Below, one piece after another: positions 10,351 to 21,608 of a stretch of DNA of 64,000 bases. Source of the stretch: Globisporangium splendens (lineage: Eukaryota > Oomycota > Peronosporomycetes > Pythiales > Pythiaceae); NCBI GenBank assembly GCA_006386115.1, contig VFIW01000137.1, forward strand, positions 1 through 64,000. The letters run 5' to 3'. Within the stretch, counting starts at the first letter, position 1. Every line of letters begins with the position of its first letter. The position numbers and the translations under genes are program-made. Under the pieces are notes generated by a model, which was given only the letters and a program-made list of their open reading frames with translations, did not search any database and was not told the DNA's origin.

Positions 10351-13300
10351 TTACACTTCACGGTGACGGACACTCAGCGCAGTTGGGTTCTTTTCCATAA
10401 ATTCTTTGAATCCTTGGTGTTGTGTCATCTTGGTGAGGATTGCTTGTTGAGCCGTCTGTTGGTCAGCGTCGTATCGGCGTCGGAGGCTGTGTCTGAAGTG
10501 TGCGCTCGCTGTCGCAAAGATGATCGTCATCGCAGGAATCGCCGGGGTCGGCTGTCTTCCGTCGAACGAGCATCGGTTGCGATCCGACCAGAGGAAGTGG
10601 AGTGTCACCGCGCGTAGCGTGTGCCACATGTCGTACACAATGCCCTCGCTATCTACCCACTCGACACACACGTTCGGATTCTTCCCGAGCGCGACACTCA
10701 GCCAAGTCGGCCTCGATCGGATGAGCGGGGCCATGAGTTGACCGATGTGCTCCCAGAGCTGGGAGGCAAGCACACACTCGAAGAATAAGTGCTGCTCCGT
10801 CTCGATTGCAATGCATCCGTCGCGAACACAGCGTTGGATGCCAGGATGTGACGCCTCCAGAAACCAGAACCGCGAGCGCACCGGCAGAAGACGGAACGCG
10901 AGGCGGAACTGCAGGTCTTCGAACACGGGCAGCAAGATATTGCGCAGGTGCTTGGAGTACTTGACGAATGCCTTGATCTGCCCGTCGCCTACTCGCTGGG
11001 AGTGTATCGTCATCGGATGCGGCTTTGTCGGTGTCGTTGGCGTCCACACCACGCGGAGAAGCGCCGACCTTGGGATCGCTGGGACCAAGCACGTCTTCAC
11101 CCCACTCTTGCAGCCGAGATGCGGCAGCAGTCGTCTCACACCACCAGGTGGCTGTAGAACTAGCTGCGCCGCACCAAGTCGCTCGACGATCTGAGTCGCT
11201 TCCTTGTGCAGAGCTCGCAGCCATTTCACCTGTTGTCCAGGCGTGACAGACGCGAGCGTGAAGTCCATGTGACGCTGGACGAAGTCCTGCTGGGATGGCC
11301 AAGCACAACCTTCGCTCATGAAGTCGGCGAGCGACCGCACTCCGAAGACTCTTGACACGTGCAGTCTGAAACTCCGTTGGGGTTCAACCACCATCCCGAT
11401 GCACCGGCGGTGCGCCGCACTGGTGCTGGATCGTGTTCTTTGCTCAAAGTGGAGTTCCGCGTCCGAGTGGAACCAGATCGGCTGCCGAAGACCGTACCAA
11501 GCGCGCTCGTCCGAGGGAAGGTCGTGCCAATTGATCTCCCAGCGAATCTTGTACCACCAGACCCAAGTCGCTCGCCACCACGCCGAAGTCAGTCTCCACT
11601 TGATCATGTCTCCATGTCGGAGCGGAGAGATCGTGAGGAAGTCGAGTGTTTTGCAGCCGCCAGTGCGAGGAAGAACGAGCTTGAGCAGCTCCGTGCTCGC
11701 TGTCGTCCAGTTCCGCACACCATCTGCAGTCGCAGCTCGCATGAACTGCAGTACAAGCTGAAGACGTTGCCGCTTGAGGTGTGCTTCCAGGCTTGGGATC
11801 TGCAGTCCACCGTCACTCCGTTGTTGATACAAGAACTCGCGAGGGATGAGCTGGATGTGCGATGCGTCGCGGTCGTGCTTCCGACTCAGCACGAACCGGT
11901 TCAGCATCGACTGCCACCTCCTCACGACTGCCAGGGGGATCGACACGTGTTGTGTGTAATGCCACAGCCGGGAGAGCACCATCGTTTGAGCTACCAAGAG
12001 CCGGCCACGAAGCGTTCTCGCACGTCGGTACCAAGCCTTGAAGCCGTCATAGAAGCGCTGCTCGAGGAACTCGACGATGTTGTCGTCCATGGGTGATTGG
12101 CTGAACGGGATGCCGAGGTACTTGACCGTCTCCGTGCGACCGAGCACTTGCACTCCGGGGAGCAGCGGGCAGTCTTGGTTGCGGTTGAGCGCCAGCAGCA
12201 TCGACTTGGACAGGTTGAGCTTCGCGCCGGAGCCTCTGCAGTACTCTTCCACGAGTCCTAGCTGCGCCTGCAGGTTTGCAATCGAGCTGCCCAGGAGAGT
12301 CGAGTCGTCCGCGAAGAACGTGCTCGTGGCGGTGTGGTCTGCGTTCAGACACACTCCATACTCTTCGTGGGACCGCAGCAGGTTGCCGAGCGGCTCGATG
12401 GTCAAGACGAAGAGCAGCGCGGACAACGGATCGCCTTGCTTCACTCCTCGCGTCGGATGTAGCGCGGGTTGGATGTTCTGGTTGATGAGAAGATGCGCTT
12501 GCGGGTCAGTATACAGGAGCTTTATCCACTGAGTAAACTCCGAGCCGAACCCCATTCGCTCGAGCAGCCGGAACATGTAGTCCCAGTTGACTCGGTCGAA
12601 CGCCTTCTCGAAGTCCAAGAACAGCGCGTACGCTTCTTCATCCAGGCTGGTCACCAAGTCTTGCAGATCCGCGAGGAACCGAACGTGGTGGTGAATCGAG
12701 CGACCTTTGACGAAGCCCTTTTGGTCGGGGTGGATCAAGTCGAGGATCACTTGTTGCAGTCGGTACGTCAGCGCCTTCGACAGCACCTTCACATCGACCT
12801 GTACGAGTGCGATGGGTCGGTAGTTGCCAGGTTGTGCTCGCGAACCCTTCTTGTGCAGCAGCACCACTGCCGACTTGCGTTGAGATGGAAGCAGCACGCC
12901 GCGTCGAAGCCGATCGTTGAACACGATGCTCAAGCACTCGCCAAACACGTCCGGAGCGACCTGGTAGAAACCAGCCGTCAATCCGTCCATGCCTGGTGCC
13001 GACGTTGCCTTCATGTGGCGGATCGCGCTTGCCATATCTGCAGCGGTGACCGGCGCATCCAGGATGGCACGGTCAATTTCCGAAACGAAGCGTACGACCG
13101 AGTCGAGAAGCTTGTGTTGCATGGCGTCGTCGGGTGGAGGAGCTCTTCCTGCTGGACTATCGGGGTCTCCCATCTCGGACCCCCAGTGTTCCAGGTAGCG
13201 GAGAGAGATCTCGTGAGGGTTTGTTGAGACACTTCCACTCGGTGTCATCACCTCCTCGATCGAGACCCTTCGCAAGCTCGTGTCCAGCGGACGGAAGAAG

Positions 13301-14505
13301 TGCTTGGTCGACTTTTCGGAGTTGGCCGCTTGGAAGTCGAACGCAGTGTCCTGGTTGAATTGGCTCGTCCTCGTGACCGTCTCCTTGTAGTTACGCATGG
13401 CTTCGTCGAACAGTTCTCGGGACGAGTCACCCGAAGACACGCGGTAACGGGCGGCAGCCTGGTCGAGCGCGATTCTCGCCTCCTCGACAGCCTGCGAATC
13501 TTGTTGCCGCAGCTTCTTCTGGACGTCTTGCAGCTGGGTCTTGATGCTCGCCTTCCACTGCTCCCAGACATTGCCAGGGTTGGTCGCGGCGCACAGCTTC
13601 TCCAGAACGATGTCTGCTTCTCGCTCGATCGCTGATACTACGACTGGATACTCCAGCAGGTAGCGCGGAAACTTCCAGTACCCTCGACCGTGCATCTGGG
13701 AGCCCGACCGGAAGCTCACACTGTGTGCGAGGTGGTCGCCAGCATGCTTCGGCAGGAAGTACTTGGAGTCGTCGTAGAAGCGCCCGTAGAAGTCCTCCGA
13801 CAGCAAGATGTAGTCGAGTCGGTTCTTCCGAGGAAGGGGACCAGTGAAGACTCGCTTGGTGTCGTAGTGGATCCGCCATGCATCGACCACACCGAGTTTC
13901 GCCAACCACTCGAGGCAGCTGGATCGACCGGGGTCGTAGCGCAAGTCGGGGGAGGAGGAGTCGAGTCTCGGGTCCAGCGGGGTGTTCAGATCTCCCAACA
14001 CGAAGTGCGTCGCTTGATCCTCGAATCCCTCGGTGTCCAGACTCGAGAAGAATTGTTGCTTTTCGTGTCTGTCGACCGGCGCGTACACGTTGTGGATGTA
14101 GATGGGAGCACACTCGACCATCACCTTCACGACGAGATAGCGACCAGACACCGACAGACTGGGAAGTTCAACAGCCGTGTCAAAGCCAGGGAAGTCGGAG
14201 CGGAGCACCGTGAGTACTCCATTGCTCCTTCTTCGCGTGGGTCGATGCAGCTGCGTGTTGGGATCGTCCACGAAGACTCGGTGCTTGAAGCTCGAGTCGA
14301 GGTGGAACTTGAAATTGGAAAGATGGGTGCTGTCCCCGAATTTGGTTTCTTGGACGCACGCCATTGAATACTTGGAGAGCATGTTCTCGATAAATAGGTG
14401 ACCGTTCTTCTTGATGCCGTTGGTGTTCACGGTCAAAACACTAACGTTGCTCCATGAGGTGGAAGCCACTGATGGTTTAGCACCGAGTGGCCAGACCGCC
14501 CGCAA
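10351..14505 (-). CDS. LINE ORF2: endonuclease / reverse transcriptase
   Basis: The product is about 1384 residues. The endonuclease occupies roughly 20-265, with NTNG near 27, QETK near 52, GDLN near 171, RLDYILLS near 229 and GDHLAHS near 256. The reverse transcriptase occupies about 500-790, with GMDGLTAGF near 505, LFLDFEKAFD (Asp631), RGVKQGDPLS near 687 and the catalytic FADD at 731-734. A Cys/His finger (CVRDGC ... EHLFFEC) sits near the C-terminus. It makes cDNA by target-primed reverse transcription. The frame opens after a TGA at 14509-14511 and has no ATG before the first endonuclease motif: the coordinate given starts at a TTG. It is in the +1 frame relative to ORF1 and overlaps its last codons, so expression may rely on frameshifting or reinitiation. 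Confidence 0.92.
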   Translation of the reverse strand: MRAVWPLGAKPSVASTSWSNVSVLTVNTNGIKKNGHLFIENMLSKYSMACVQETKFGDSTHLSNFKFHLDSSFKHRVFVDDPNTQLHRPTRRRSNGVLTVLRSDFPGFDTAVELPSLSVSGRYLVVKVMVECAPIYIHNVYAPVDRHEKQQFFSSLDTEGFEDQATHFVLGDLNTPLDPRLDSSSPDLRYDPGRSSCLEWLAKLGVVDAWRIHYDTKRVFTGPLPRKNRLDYILLSEDFYGRFYDDSKYFLPKHAGDHLAHSVSFRSGSQMHGRGYWKFPRYLLEYPVVVSAIEREADIVLEKLCAATNPGNVWEQWKASIKTQLQDVQKKLRQQDSQAVEEARIALDQAAARYRVSSGDSSRELFDEAMRNYKETVTRTSQFNQDTAFDFQAANSEKSTKHFFRPLDTSLRRVSIEEVMTPSGSVSTNPHEISLRYLEHWGSEMGDPDSPAGRAPPPDDAMQHKLLDSVVRFVSEIDRAILDAPVTAADMASAIRHMKATSAPGMDGLTAGFYQVAPDVFGECLSIVFNDRLRRGVLLPSQRKSAVVLLHKKGSRAQPGNYRPIALVQVDVKVLSKALTYRLQQVILDLIHPDQKGFVKGRSIHHHVRFLADLQDLVTSLDEEAYALFLDFEKAFDRVNWDYMFRLLERMGFGSEFTQWIKLLYTDPQAHLLINQNIQPALHPTRGVKQGDPLSALLFVLTIEPLGNLLRSHEEYGVCLNADHTATSTFFADDSTLLGSSIANLQAQLGLVEEYCRGSGAKLNLSKSMLLALNRNQDCPLLPGVQVLGRTETVKYLGIPFSQSPMDDNIVEFLEQRFYDGFKAWYRRARTLRGRLLVAQTMVLSRLWHYTQHVSIPLAVVRRWQSMLNRFVLSRKHDRDASHIQLIPREFLYQQRSDGGLQIPSLEAHLKRQRLQLVLQFMRAATADGVRNWTTASTELLKLVLPRTGGCKTLDFLTISPLRHGDMIKWRLTSAWWRATWVWWYKIRWEINWHDLPSDERAWYGLRQPIWFHSDAELHFEQRTRSSTSAAHRRCIGMVVEPQRSFRLHVSRVFGVRSLADFMSEGCAWPSQQDFVQRHMDFTLASVTPGQQVKWLRALHKEATQIVERLGAAQLVLQPPGGVRRLLPHLGCKSGVKTCLVPAIPRSALLRVVWTPTTPTKPHPMTIHSQRVGDGQIKAFVKYSKHLRNILLPVFEDLQFRLAFRLLPVRSRFWFLEASHPGIQRCVRDGCIAIETEQHLFFECVLASQLWEHIGQLMAPLIRSRPTWLSVALGKNPNVCVEWVDSEGIVYDMWHTLRAVTLHFLWSDRNRCSFDGRQPTPAIPAMTIIFATASAHFRHSLRRRYDADQQTAQQAILTKMTQHQGFKEFMEKNPTALSVRHREV

Positions 14506-17131
14506 CCATCACCACATTGCCGTCCACGACTTGGAGCTTGAGCACCGAGGAGTCGTCCGGGTAGCACCCGTCAAGCTTCTGGAGCGATTCAAGATCTTCC
14601 AACAAACGACCTTGCCACTGTACTTCGCTCCATTGCTGCATGCAGAACGAGCCGAGGTCCGACCGCAGGAGCCGAAGGAGAGTGTTCGGGTGGAGAAGTC
14701 GCGTGTGGTGCGCTGGGACCCACTCGACCGGCTGGCCAGTGAGGTACTGGATCCAGTGGTCGTTGCTGAAGATCGTCGGCGCGATCGACATGAGCATGAG
14801 CTCGAATATACCAAGAGCTTTGGTCGCGCGAGAGAGCTCGGTAATCGAAGAGGACGATGTCCACCACTTCGCGCACGTCTTGATGATCTCGCTGCGCTTG
14901 GACGGGACCGTCGAGCCCATGAGCTTCTTCCACTTCGCGCTGAATGTCGTGTCGTCGCCGGGTTGCGTCGCACAGAAGACGTGGTTGATCACGTGCAGCT
15001 GTGCGAGATCACCGATCTCCTGCCCGCTTCCAGCCATCTTCAGCGCCAGTGCGCTGTTGAAGGCGAGCGGGCACTCGACCGCTTTCTTCATGATGTGGTC
15101 AGGGTTCGTAGCGTTCTCAAGAAGCTTGCACACTCCGTTGACCTTTTTGTCCGCTTCCGCGAGACGATCAGGGATGACGTTGAGAAGCGCCGTGTTCTCG
15201 TCGTTGAGCATTGCTTCCGTCACCTCAATGACGGGCGATGCCTTGGACGCCTTCTTGATCTTCGTGTGGTGCTTCTCGACGAAGAAAGCAGATTCGGTCG
15301 AGGTCTTCACCGCGTCTGGACGCTTCACATCGACGGGAGCAACATGGTATCGAACGCCGTACTTCTTGTCAGCAGTCACGTTCTTCGACTCGAACGTGAC
15401 CTCCATCAACTGAAGCACTTGGAAGTAGTTGGCGGTGGCGACACCATCGAGAGGCTGCGACTGCTGCTTGACCATGAGGTTGGAGAAGTCGACTTCGTTG
15501 CGCGAGCGCTTCTTCTTGTTCGAGACGGTTTTGAAGCCGTCGTCGTGTCCGTTGGTCAGCAAGAGGGGCTTCTTCGGAGCCTTGGGGCTGCTGGGTGGAG
15601 TGATCTTGCCATTCGAGTCGTTGAACGTCGAGATCGAGAGCGCGTCGTCGGACTTGGCTGGCAGGTTGGAGAGCTGGTTGGCAGCAGGAGACTGGCCATG
15701 CTGAGCTCCTTGCTGGAGCTGGGCTTCCCGGTTCTTCGCTTCCTCAACTGCCTTCTGCAGCGAGGTTTGCTTTGGCATCGTCGTCGGGCCCGCGGCTTGC
15801 GCGTACGTCGCTGGACGCTGCTGTTGCTGTTGTTGCGACGCTGGTTCAGACGGAGGGAAAACACTCTCAGGCGTGCCAAGGTCGAGACCGTGGTGCGAAC
15901 GGTAGCCGAACGGCAGTCGCTCGGACTGGTACGGCGCGTTCTTGCCGTGCGCGGGATGGAGCTTGTTGTCAAAGAGCACTTGATCGCAGACGGAGCCGTT
16001 GATCATCAGCGCGCTTGGACACGAGTTCGACAGGAAGTAGACACGCCACGTCGCGGACGTGATGCCGGTCACAAGGTTCACTTCGCGGAACGTGTCGTAC
16101 ACGGGCTTGCACCCTAGCAGGAACAAGCGCTGCAGGATGAGGTCCGTGTTCGTGTCGGAATCCACGTTAGCGATGTCGATGAAGTACTTCGCGCTCAGGA
16201 CGTCGAACTCCTTGAACATGAAGACGCCACCGAGGATGTTCACTTGCGTGCGCTCCAGGAGGAGACACGCTTCCTTCGACTTGACCTTGACGCGCAGGTT
16301 GCCACCGGGGAGCTTGGAGACTTGGCCGATCTCGTAGGTCGTGTACAGACGCTCGAGGACTTCACTTCCGTGGCTCTTGCCGGACAACGACGCCATGATC
16401 TTCTGAAGCGGAGTCTTCGCGAAGGTCCGTCCAGTGTCGATCACCATGTCGTATCTGGCGCGCGGCAGTGCATACGGACGCGCTTGCTCCATGCGAGACG
16501 CGATGAACGACCAGTCACCGCCAGCGGCGTACTGACGCTCAATCGCTTCGATGTCGCAGGCTAGAGGCTTTGGGGTCTCCACGCGACGGCGCGCAGCTGC
16601 AGCTTCGGCGTGGTCGCGACGGAGGTGTTCTTGCTGCGAGAGCACGTCCGCCATCGTCGGACGCGGGTCTACGCGAGGAAGCGAGGCGGCGTCAGGCGCT
16701 TGCGGGGGCCCCATCGACTCGTCATCGGAAGGCGAATCGGGCGCAGCGGGTGGGAGGATCGACCCGCCATCAAGCGCAGGCGAATTGGACGGCGAGTCAG
16801 GAACGGCAGGCGGTGCGCTCATATGCACATCAAGTCCATCGTCACTCGATCCCGTCGGCGCAGAGGCCGGGAGAGAAGGCGACGCGGAAGCCGGTGGCGA
16901 CGGAGGCGCAGCAGAGGGAGGGGACATGAGAACGCGTGGCGTGGTGCCCGGAGAGCCACCCATCGGAGATTCGGATCGCTCCAAATTTTTCAAGGGGGAT
17001 GGGCCGACCTTGGAACCAGGCTGGATACTGGGTGCGGACCCCGAATCTTGGCTAGGTGCGACACGTGGAGGCACGACAGGCGGAGACGAGGGGACGACGA
17101 GAGGAGCAGCGGCGGCAGTCGGAGGTTCCAT
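14477..17131 (-). CDS. LINE ORF1 protein
   Basis: The product is 884 residues from the ATG at 17131; the frame is open back to 17275, but the earlier part has little leader-like support. The N-terminal third is rich in Pro, Ser and Ala and probably disordered. A folded central segment follows, with TGRTFAKTPLQKIMASLSG and a GGNLRVKVKSKEACLLL-like beta-rich region typical of RNA-binding ORF1 modules. Then come a polyglutamine tract, a basic NKKKRSRNEVDF stretch that could be a nuclear signal, and a helical C-terminal half. I see no CCHC zinc knuckles. By position and by analogy with other LINEs it should bind the element RNA. Its stop overlaps the opening of ORF2. Confidence 0.8.
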   Translation of the reverse strand: MEPPTAAAAPLVVPSSPPVVPPRVAPSQDSGSAPSIQPGSKVGPSPLKNLERSESPMGGSPGTTPRVLMSPPSAAPPSPPASASPSLPASAPTGSSDDGLDVHMSAPPAVPDSPSNSPALDGGSILPPAAPDSPSDDESMGPPQAPDAASLPRVDPRPTMADVLSQQEHLRRDHAEAAAARRRVETPKPLACDIEAIERQYAAGGDWSFIASRMEQARPYALPRARYDMVIDTGRTFAKTPLQKIMASLSGKSHGSEVLERLYTTYEIGQVSKLPGGNLRVKVKSKEACLLLERTQVNILGGVFMFKEFDVLSAKYFIDIANVDSDTNTDLILQRLFLLGCKPVYDTFREVNLVTGITSATWRVYFLSNSCPSALMINGSVCDQVLFDNKLHPAHGKNAPYQSERLPFGYRSHHGLDLGTPESVFPPSEPASQQQQQQRPATYAQAAGPTTMPKQTSLQKAVEEAKNREAQLQQGAQHGQSPAANQLSNLPAKSDDALSISTFNDSNGKITPPSSPKAPKKPLLLTNGHDDGFKTVSNKKKRSRNEVDFSNLMVKQQSQPLDGVATANYFQVLQLMEVTFESKNVTADKKYGVRYHVAPVDVKRPDAVKTSTESAFFVEKHHTKIKKASKASPVIEVTEAMLNDENTALLNVIPDRLAEADKKVNGVCKLLENATNPDHIMKKAVECPLAFNSALALKMAGSGQEIGDLAQLHVINHVFCATQPGDDTTFSAKWKKLMGSTVPSKRSEIIKTCAKWWTSSSSITELSRATKALGIFELMLMSIAPTIFSNDHWIQYLTGQPVEWVPAHHTRLLHPNTLLRLLRSDLGSFCMQQWSEVQWQGRLLEDLESLQKLDGCYPDDSSVLKLQVVDGNVVMVAGGLATRC

Positions 17132-17324
17132 GGGGAAGGTCGAGAGGGCGGCGGTAGCGGCGGGAGGGGTTCTTCTGGAAGTCGACTTGAGGGGTTGCCG
17201 GCAAATTGAGTAGTAGTTGCCACCACAGTCCCCGATTTCCTTTATCTTTATAAGGTGAGGTATATTTAGGTTCATCTTCGTGACCTACAATATCCATTCT
17301 CCTAACTAATCTTCATTACGAATT

Positions 17325-20300
17325 TCATCTAGGAGTGTAAATGTGTCTACAGCGCGGATTGCAATAGATCACTTCTGAATGTAAATAATCTTTGACCAGG
17401 ATGGCATGTTCTCTTGGTCCTATGTGAGGCTGCCTTGTGTTGTCCAATGACCTTGGGTCTTCCGAACTTCGCATAAGCCAATGCATGACGTCGTTGTCAA
17501 GATCCTGGGTGAGATTGTTGAAAGCAGCTCTTTGAGTTGGGAAGTGGACCTGCGTTGAGGTTCTGGTGTCCATGGCTAGGTTGGCGGCTGAGTCCGCCAT
17601 CTTGTTGAAGGCACGGTAGTGATGGTACCATCCTCGGATGTCGATGCAATCCGCGAGTCGTCGACTTGTCTGGTATAAACGTGCCAATCGGTGCTGTCGA
17701 GGGGACCGATGCATTCTCTGTTGGGAGATAATTAGTGCACTGTCTCCAATCACGTACAACGGTTCGAAGTGACTGCGTTGGGCTTCTCGGAGTCCGTGTA
17801 TGAGACCCCAGTACTCGGCAAAGTTGTTGGTCGTGTCCTTCCTGCTATACGCCATGCTGGCGGTCCAAATTAAACTGGCTGTGTGCGAGTCCTTATGGAC
17901 ACGCACGATAATGGATCCAGTCCCTCCTGGTCCTGGATTGCCGCGTGATCCACCATCGAAAAAGAGCAGGTAAACGCCGCGAGTATCATTTGGAGTCAAG
18001 GGATGGCGTCGGTTTGGCTGAGAAAGCAGTCGACATATGCCTTGAGAACTGCTGCAACCGTGTGACCGTCAGAGTCTCCAGCTTGCGCTTCAGCAAGTCG
18101 TGTGAGGTTTCGCATTCCTGCCTCTAATCTGGTCATCATGATCGCCATCTCAGCAGTCGATTTGATTGGATCCGAATCCATGCGTCGCAGATGCGCACAC
18201 CAAATGGCATGTATGAGCGACGCGCTCATATATCGCCACAGCATGTGTGCGACGGAATAGAGATGATCTTGGAGATGTTCATTGGAGAACTTGTGTCCGA
18301 TAATGTGTCTCTTGATCGTGGTCCATGCATGCCTTGGAGTATCTGGTAGATCCAGACTGAAGATCCAGATTGCGGGGTCGTGACCAGGAGTGATTCCGAT
18401 CTTCGCCCATAGCGCATAAAAGTAGTTCCACACGAGTTTGGCTTTCGGACACTCCCAGAATAGATGTTGAACAGAAGATTGGACAACTTGGGAGCATTCG
18501 GGATTCGAGCAGGATAGATCAGCTTTCTCCTAGTTCCACATGGAGAGTCGGTTGGCTTTCAGCCGGAGAAGAGTCTGGGCTGTATAAACTGTAATCCCTG
18601 GGATGTTGTGTAATTCGCTCCATCGGATTAATTGCAGTCCTGGCCACAGAGATCCTGCTGTATGGACAGCTTTGTTGACTGCTGCATCTCGAGTATCTTT
18701 GCCAATTTGTGTCCTCGTTGCTGCAACTTGTTGCCGATAGAAAGATCTGGTCGTATTGTATCGTCCGTTGCCACCCCATAGTTGCACGATTCTTGTGAAA
18801 CGTGGATGTGCATGGAACGACACCTTCTGCCCGTTCAAGTATCTTGTTGCCATGATGTCACAGTCCATTGCGGAGTGAACTGTATGCGTAGCTTTGACTA
18901 GGGTCGTGTCGACGTGGGTCAGAGTTGCTTCACTGGTGTGCAGATGCCATTCGTGGTTATAATGACGTTGCCCGTTGTACAGCCGAAGCACACTTGTTTG
19001 CTGTGGTCGATACAGAAGCTGTGGGAAGTTGGATACCAACGTAGCACATAACCACTCGAGCGCTCGAATAGACGGCCGGGAGAATCCGGAGATTCCACAT
19101 GTTGGGATGAAGTTAAGCACTCCTGGTCTTATCCACTTCCATCGAAGTATGTCACCCAGTTGTGCCGTTCCAACTGATAATGATGTGTGAGCAAGCTTGT
19201 AAGGGGAGCCGTTGGAATCAAGAAGCCACCCATCTGCAGTCGAGGTCATGTATGGCAGCCATTCTGCATAGAAAGTCCCGCGCAGCTTTCGTCCTTCAGC
19301 GATGATACCTGGAAGCCTGTCAGACATTTTAGAGCTGAGGTCGATCTGGAACATATCGCGGTCCCATTGAGCCTGCACAATTGTCGACTTGAAGTGCTCG
19401 TAACACCAACGTACATTATCACGTTCTCTGGGCTCGTAGGGTCGAGAATGGAGCGACGCACATAATGCTGCGCCAGTTGCCCACATGTTATCACGAAGCT
19501 GGAGTGGCCGCCTTGGGATTGCATCGAGCGGCGTGATGTACGTCGAAGAAGCCCTTGTGTTGTGCAGCAAGATTTCCCCGATGACCTGATCGATGTGAGA
19601 GGTTGTGAGTTCCCATTTGGAGACTGCTGTGGCACTCATCGTCATCAGCTCAGTTCTGATGTTGGGTACTGACAAGCCTCCATTCATTTTTTTTGAGCTC
19701 AGCTTGTTCTTCCTTCATCCACGGTTTCGCAGGCTTACCATTCCATGAACCCCAGACAAATTGTTTCACTAGGTCGTGTAGCTGATTGACAATAGCCGTA
19801 GAGGACCAGGAGTGCCTGGCCACGTAAAGCACTTTGGGTATGATGACGGCACTGGCAATTGCTGCGCGTTGGGCGACAGAGTGAGTTTTGAGACGCGCAA
19901 GTCGAAGTCCTGACACGTAAGGCTTGGATGCACTTGGACCAGTTACTTGCATTCGAAGGCGTTTGTCCGACTTGGATACCGAGGTAGCGGCAATGTTCCT
20001 CACGTTGTAGCACATGAATGTCACTGACTGACTCTTCGGTGGAGCTGTATTCCTTGTTCAGCGGTAATACTGCAGATTTGTGCCGATTGACTCGAAGCCC
20101 AGAAGCTGCTCCATATTTGTCCAGGATTGCAAACACGGCACTAATATCCTTGGGATCGCTAAGATAAATGGTCGTGTCGTCTGCGTATCCTCCAAGTCTG
20201 AGTTCAGTTGCGCATCCTGCTGCCTGGAGTTCAACGCCGCGTATTTCGTCACTCGCTTCGATTTTCCGATAAAGAACCTCTAACGCCAAGATGAAGAGAA

Positions 20301-21608
20301 GAGGGGCCAGCGGACATCCTTGACGAATTCCGGATGTTACGTTGTACTTTCTCGACAGGAAACCGTTGACAATGAACTTGTAAGTGGTTTGAGAGTGTAA
20401 CACCTTCACTAAGTGTACGAACTTCAATGGGAACCCAAGATGCTGGAGCGCTTGTGCCAGAAAGCTGCGATCGAGTGAATCATAGGCTTTAGCAAAATCA
20501 AGGAGCAACGCGATCGCTTTGGACATGGCGGGGTCGCTCGTGGCCCGCTGTTGTGTAGCCAATAACACATCGATCGTAGTCGGGATTGCTCGCCCTGGAA
20601 CGAAACCAGCTTGCATGTGATGGATAAGCCAAGGGAGCACAGTTCGTAATCCGGTTGCAAACATTCGTGTGAATATTTTGTAATCAGAGTTGAGGAGTGC
20701 GATTGGCCTGTAGTCCAGCGGCGATGCAGCAGAGACGGACTTTCTTATGCAGTGAATATGTGCTTCACTGAACGAACTTGGTAGAACGCATTCGGGTATC
20801 CACAAGTTGAAAAGTCGCTCGAATAGACCGGTAATCTCGTCACAGTGGTCTCTGTACCAGTCGTTGCCGAGTTCGTCAGGACCGTGAGCTTTGCCTCTCT
20901 TGCATTTCTTCACAGCCTGTTTAATTTCACTCGAATCGATCGGTTTGAGCAGAAGCCTAATCTGTCCGACGGAGGAATAGCTGTTCCTGGATCAAGGATT
21001 TGATCGATGTCAGTTTGCAGAGTGGGCGCCTGTTGCATGATTGATTTCCATCCTTCTCCCATGTCGTCAGCAAGTTCTCGTGAACGCATGGGTCCGTAAG
21101 TCGCTGTGCCACCGAGTGTGAAGATAGTGTTGTCAAGGGACTTGGTCGAGATACGCTTGTAGAAGGATTTGCTCGTTTTTCGTTCATGATGCATGTGCTC
21201 CCGAAAAATGCGGTCCCGTTTTGAAGCCTGCCACTTAGATTTGCATTCTGCAATGGCACGACGGATACTCGTGGCGGTGATAAGAAACTCTTGCGACAAC
21301 TCCACGTTATGATCACCCACCGCTCCACCAGAGTGATCGAGCATCTGCGCTTCTGATTCTGAGAGGCGTCGTTGCAACCTCTGGATTTCCTTCTTCTATC
21401 CTTGATTCAATCTGGCGAAGTACGATTTTTTAGCTTCAAGGTACCTGATCCTGAGCGCGATCTTGGCTTCATCCCACCAATTTGCTGTGGCCAGAGCACA
21501 ATCACGAGGCGAAGAGTAACGTCCACGTAATTTATCAAGTTGGTCATGGGCTTTTTCGAAGAAATCTTTACCAATGCTCGCCGCATGCGCTGCTGCAACG
21601 TCCCGCAC
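17325..21608 (-). pseudogene. Degenerate 5'-truncated LINE with reverse transcriptase and RNase H
   Basis: Read right to left, fragments follow in order: a helical N-terminal piece (21608-20910, broken by a stop near 21398 and a shift near 21380), reverse transcriptase (20913-19735) with LLDFAKAYDSLD, SGIRQGCPLAPLL and the YADD motif, the thumb region in a new frame (20024-19650), a further frame change at an A8 run near 19690, a long connector (19687-18530) ending at an in-frame TAG beside the CSNPEC ... HLFWECP finger, and an RNase H domain (17999-17325) with FDGGSRGNPG, NNFAEYWGL and GDSAL. At least four disabling changes are visible and the endonuclease is absent. It is a different lineage from the neighbouring intact LINE, which has no RNase H. 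Confidence 0.88.

Larger units (their letters stand above)
10351..17275 (-). mobile_element. Apparently intact two-ORF LINE (non-LTR retrotransposon)
   Basis: ORF1 (17131-14477) is followed by ORF2 (14505-10351), which carries an APE-type endonuclease, reverse transcriptase and a C-terminal CCHC-like zinc motif. No RNase H is present. Both frames are free of stops, so the copy could be recent. Outer limits are not resolved: the 5' end lies near 17290, close to the 3' end of an older LINE, and the 3' end lies at or inside the end of the convergent ORF at 10321. I could not identify target-site duplications or a clear poly(A) tail. Confidence 0.9.
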
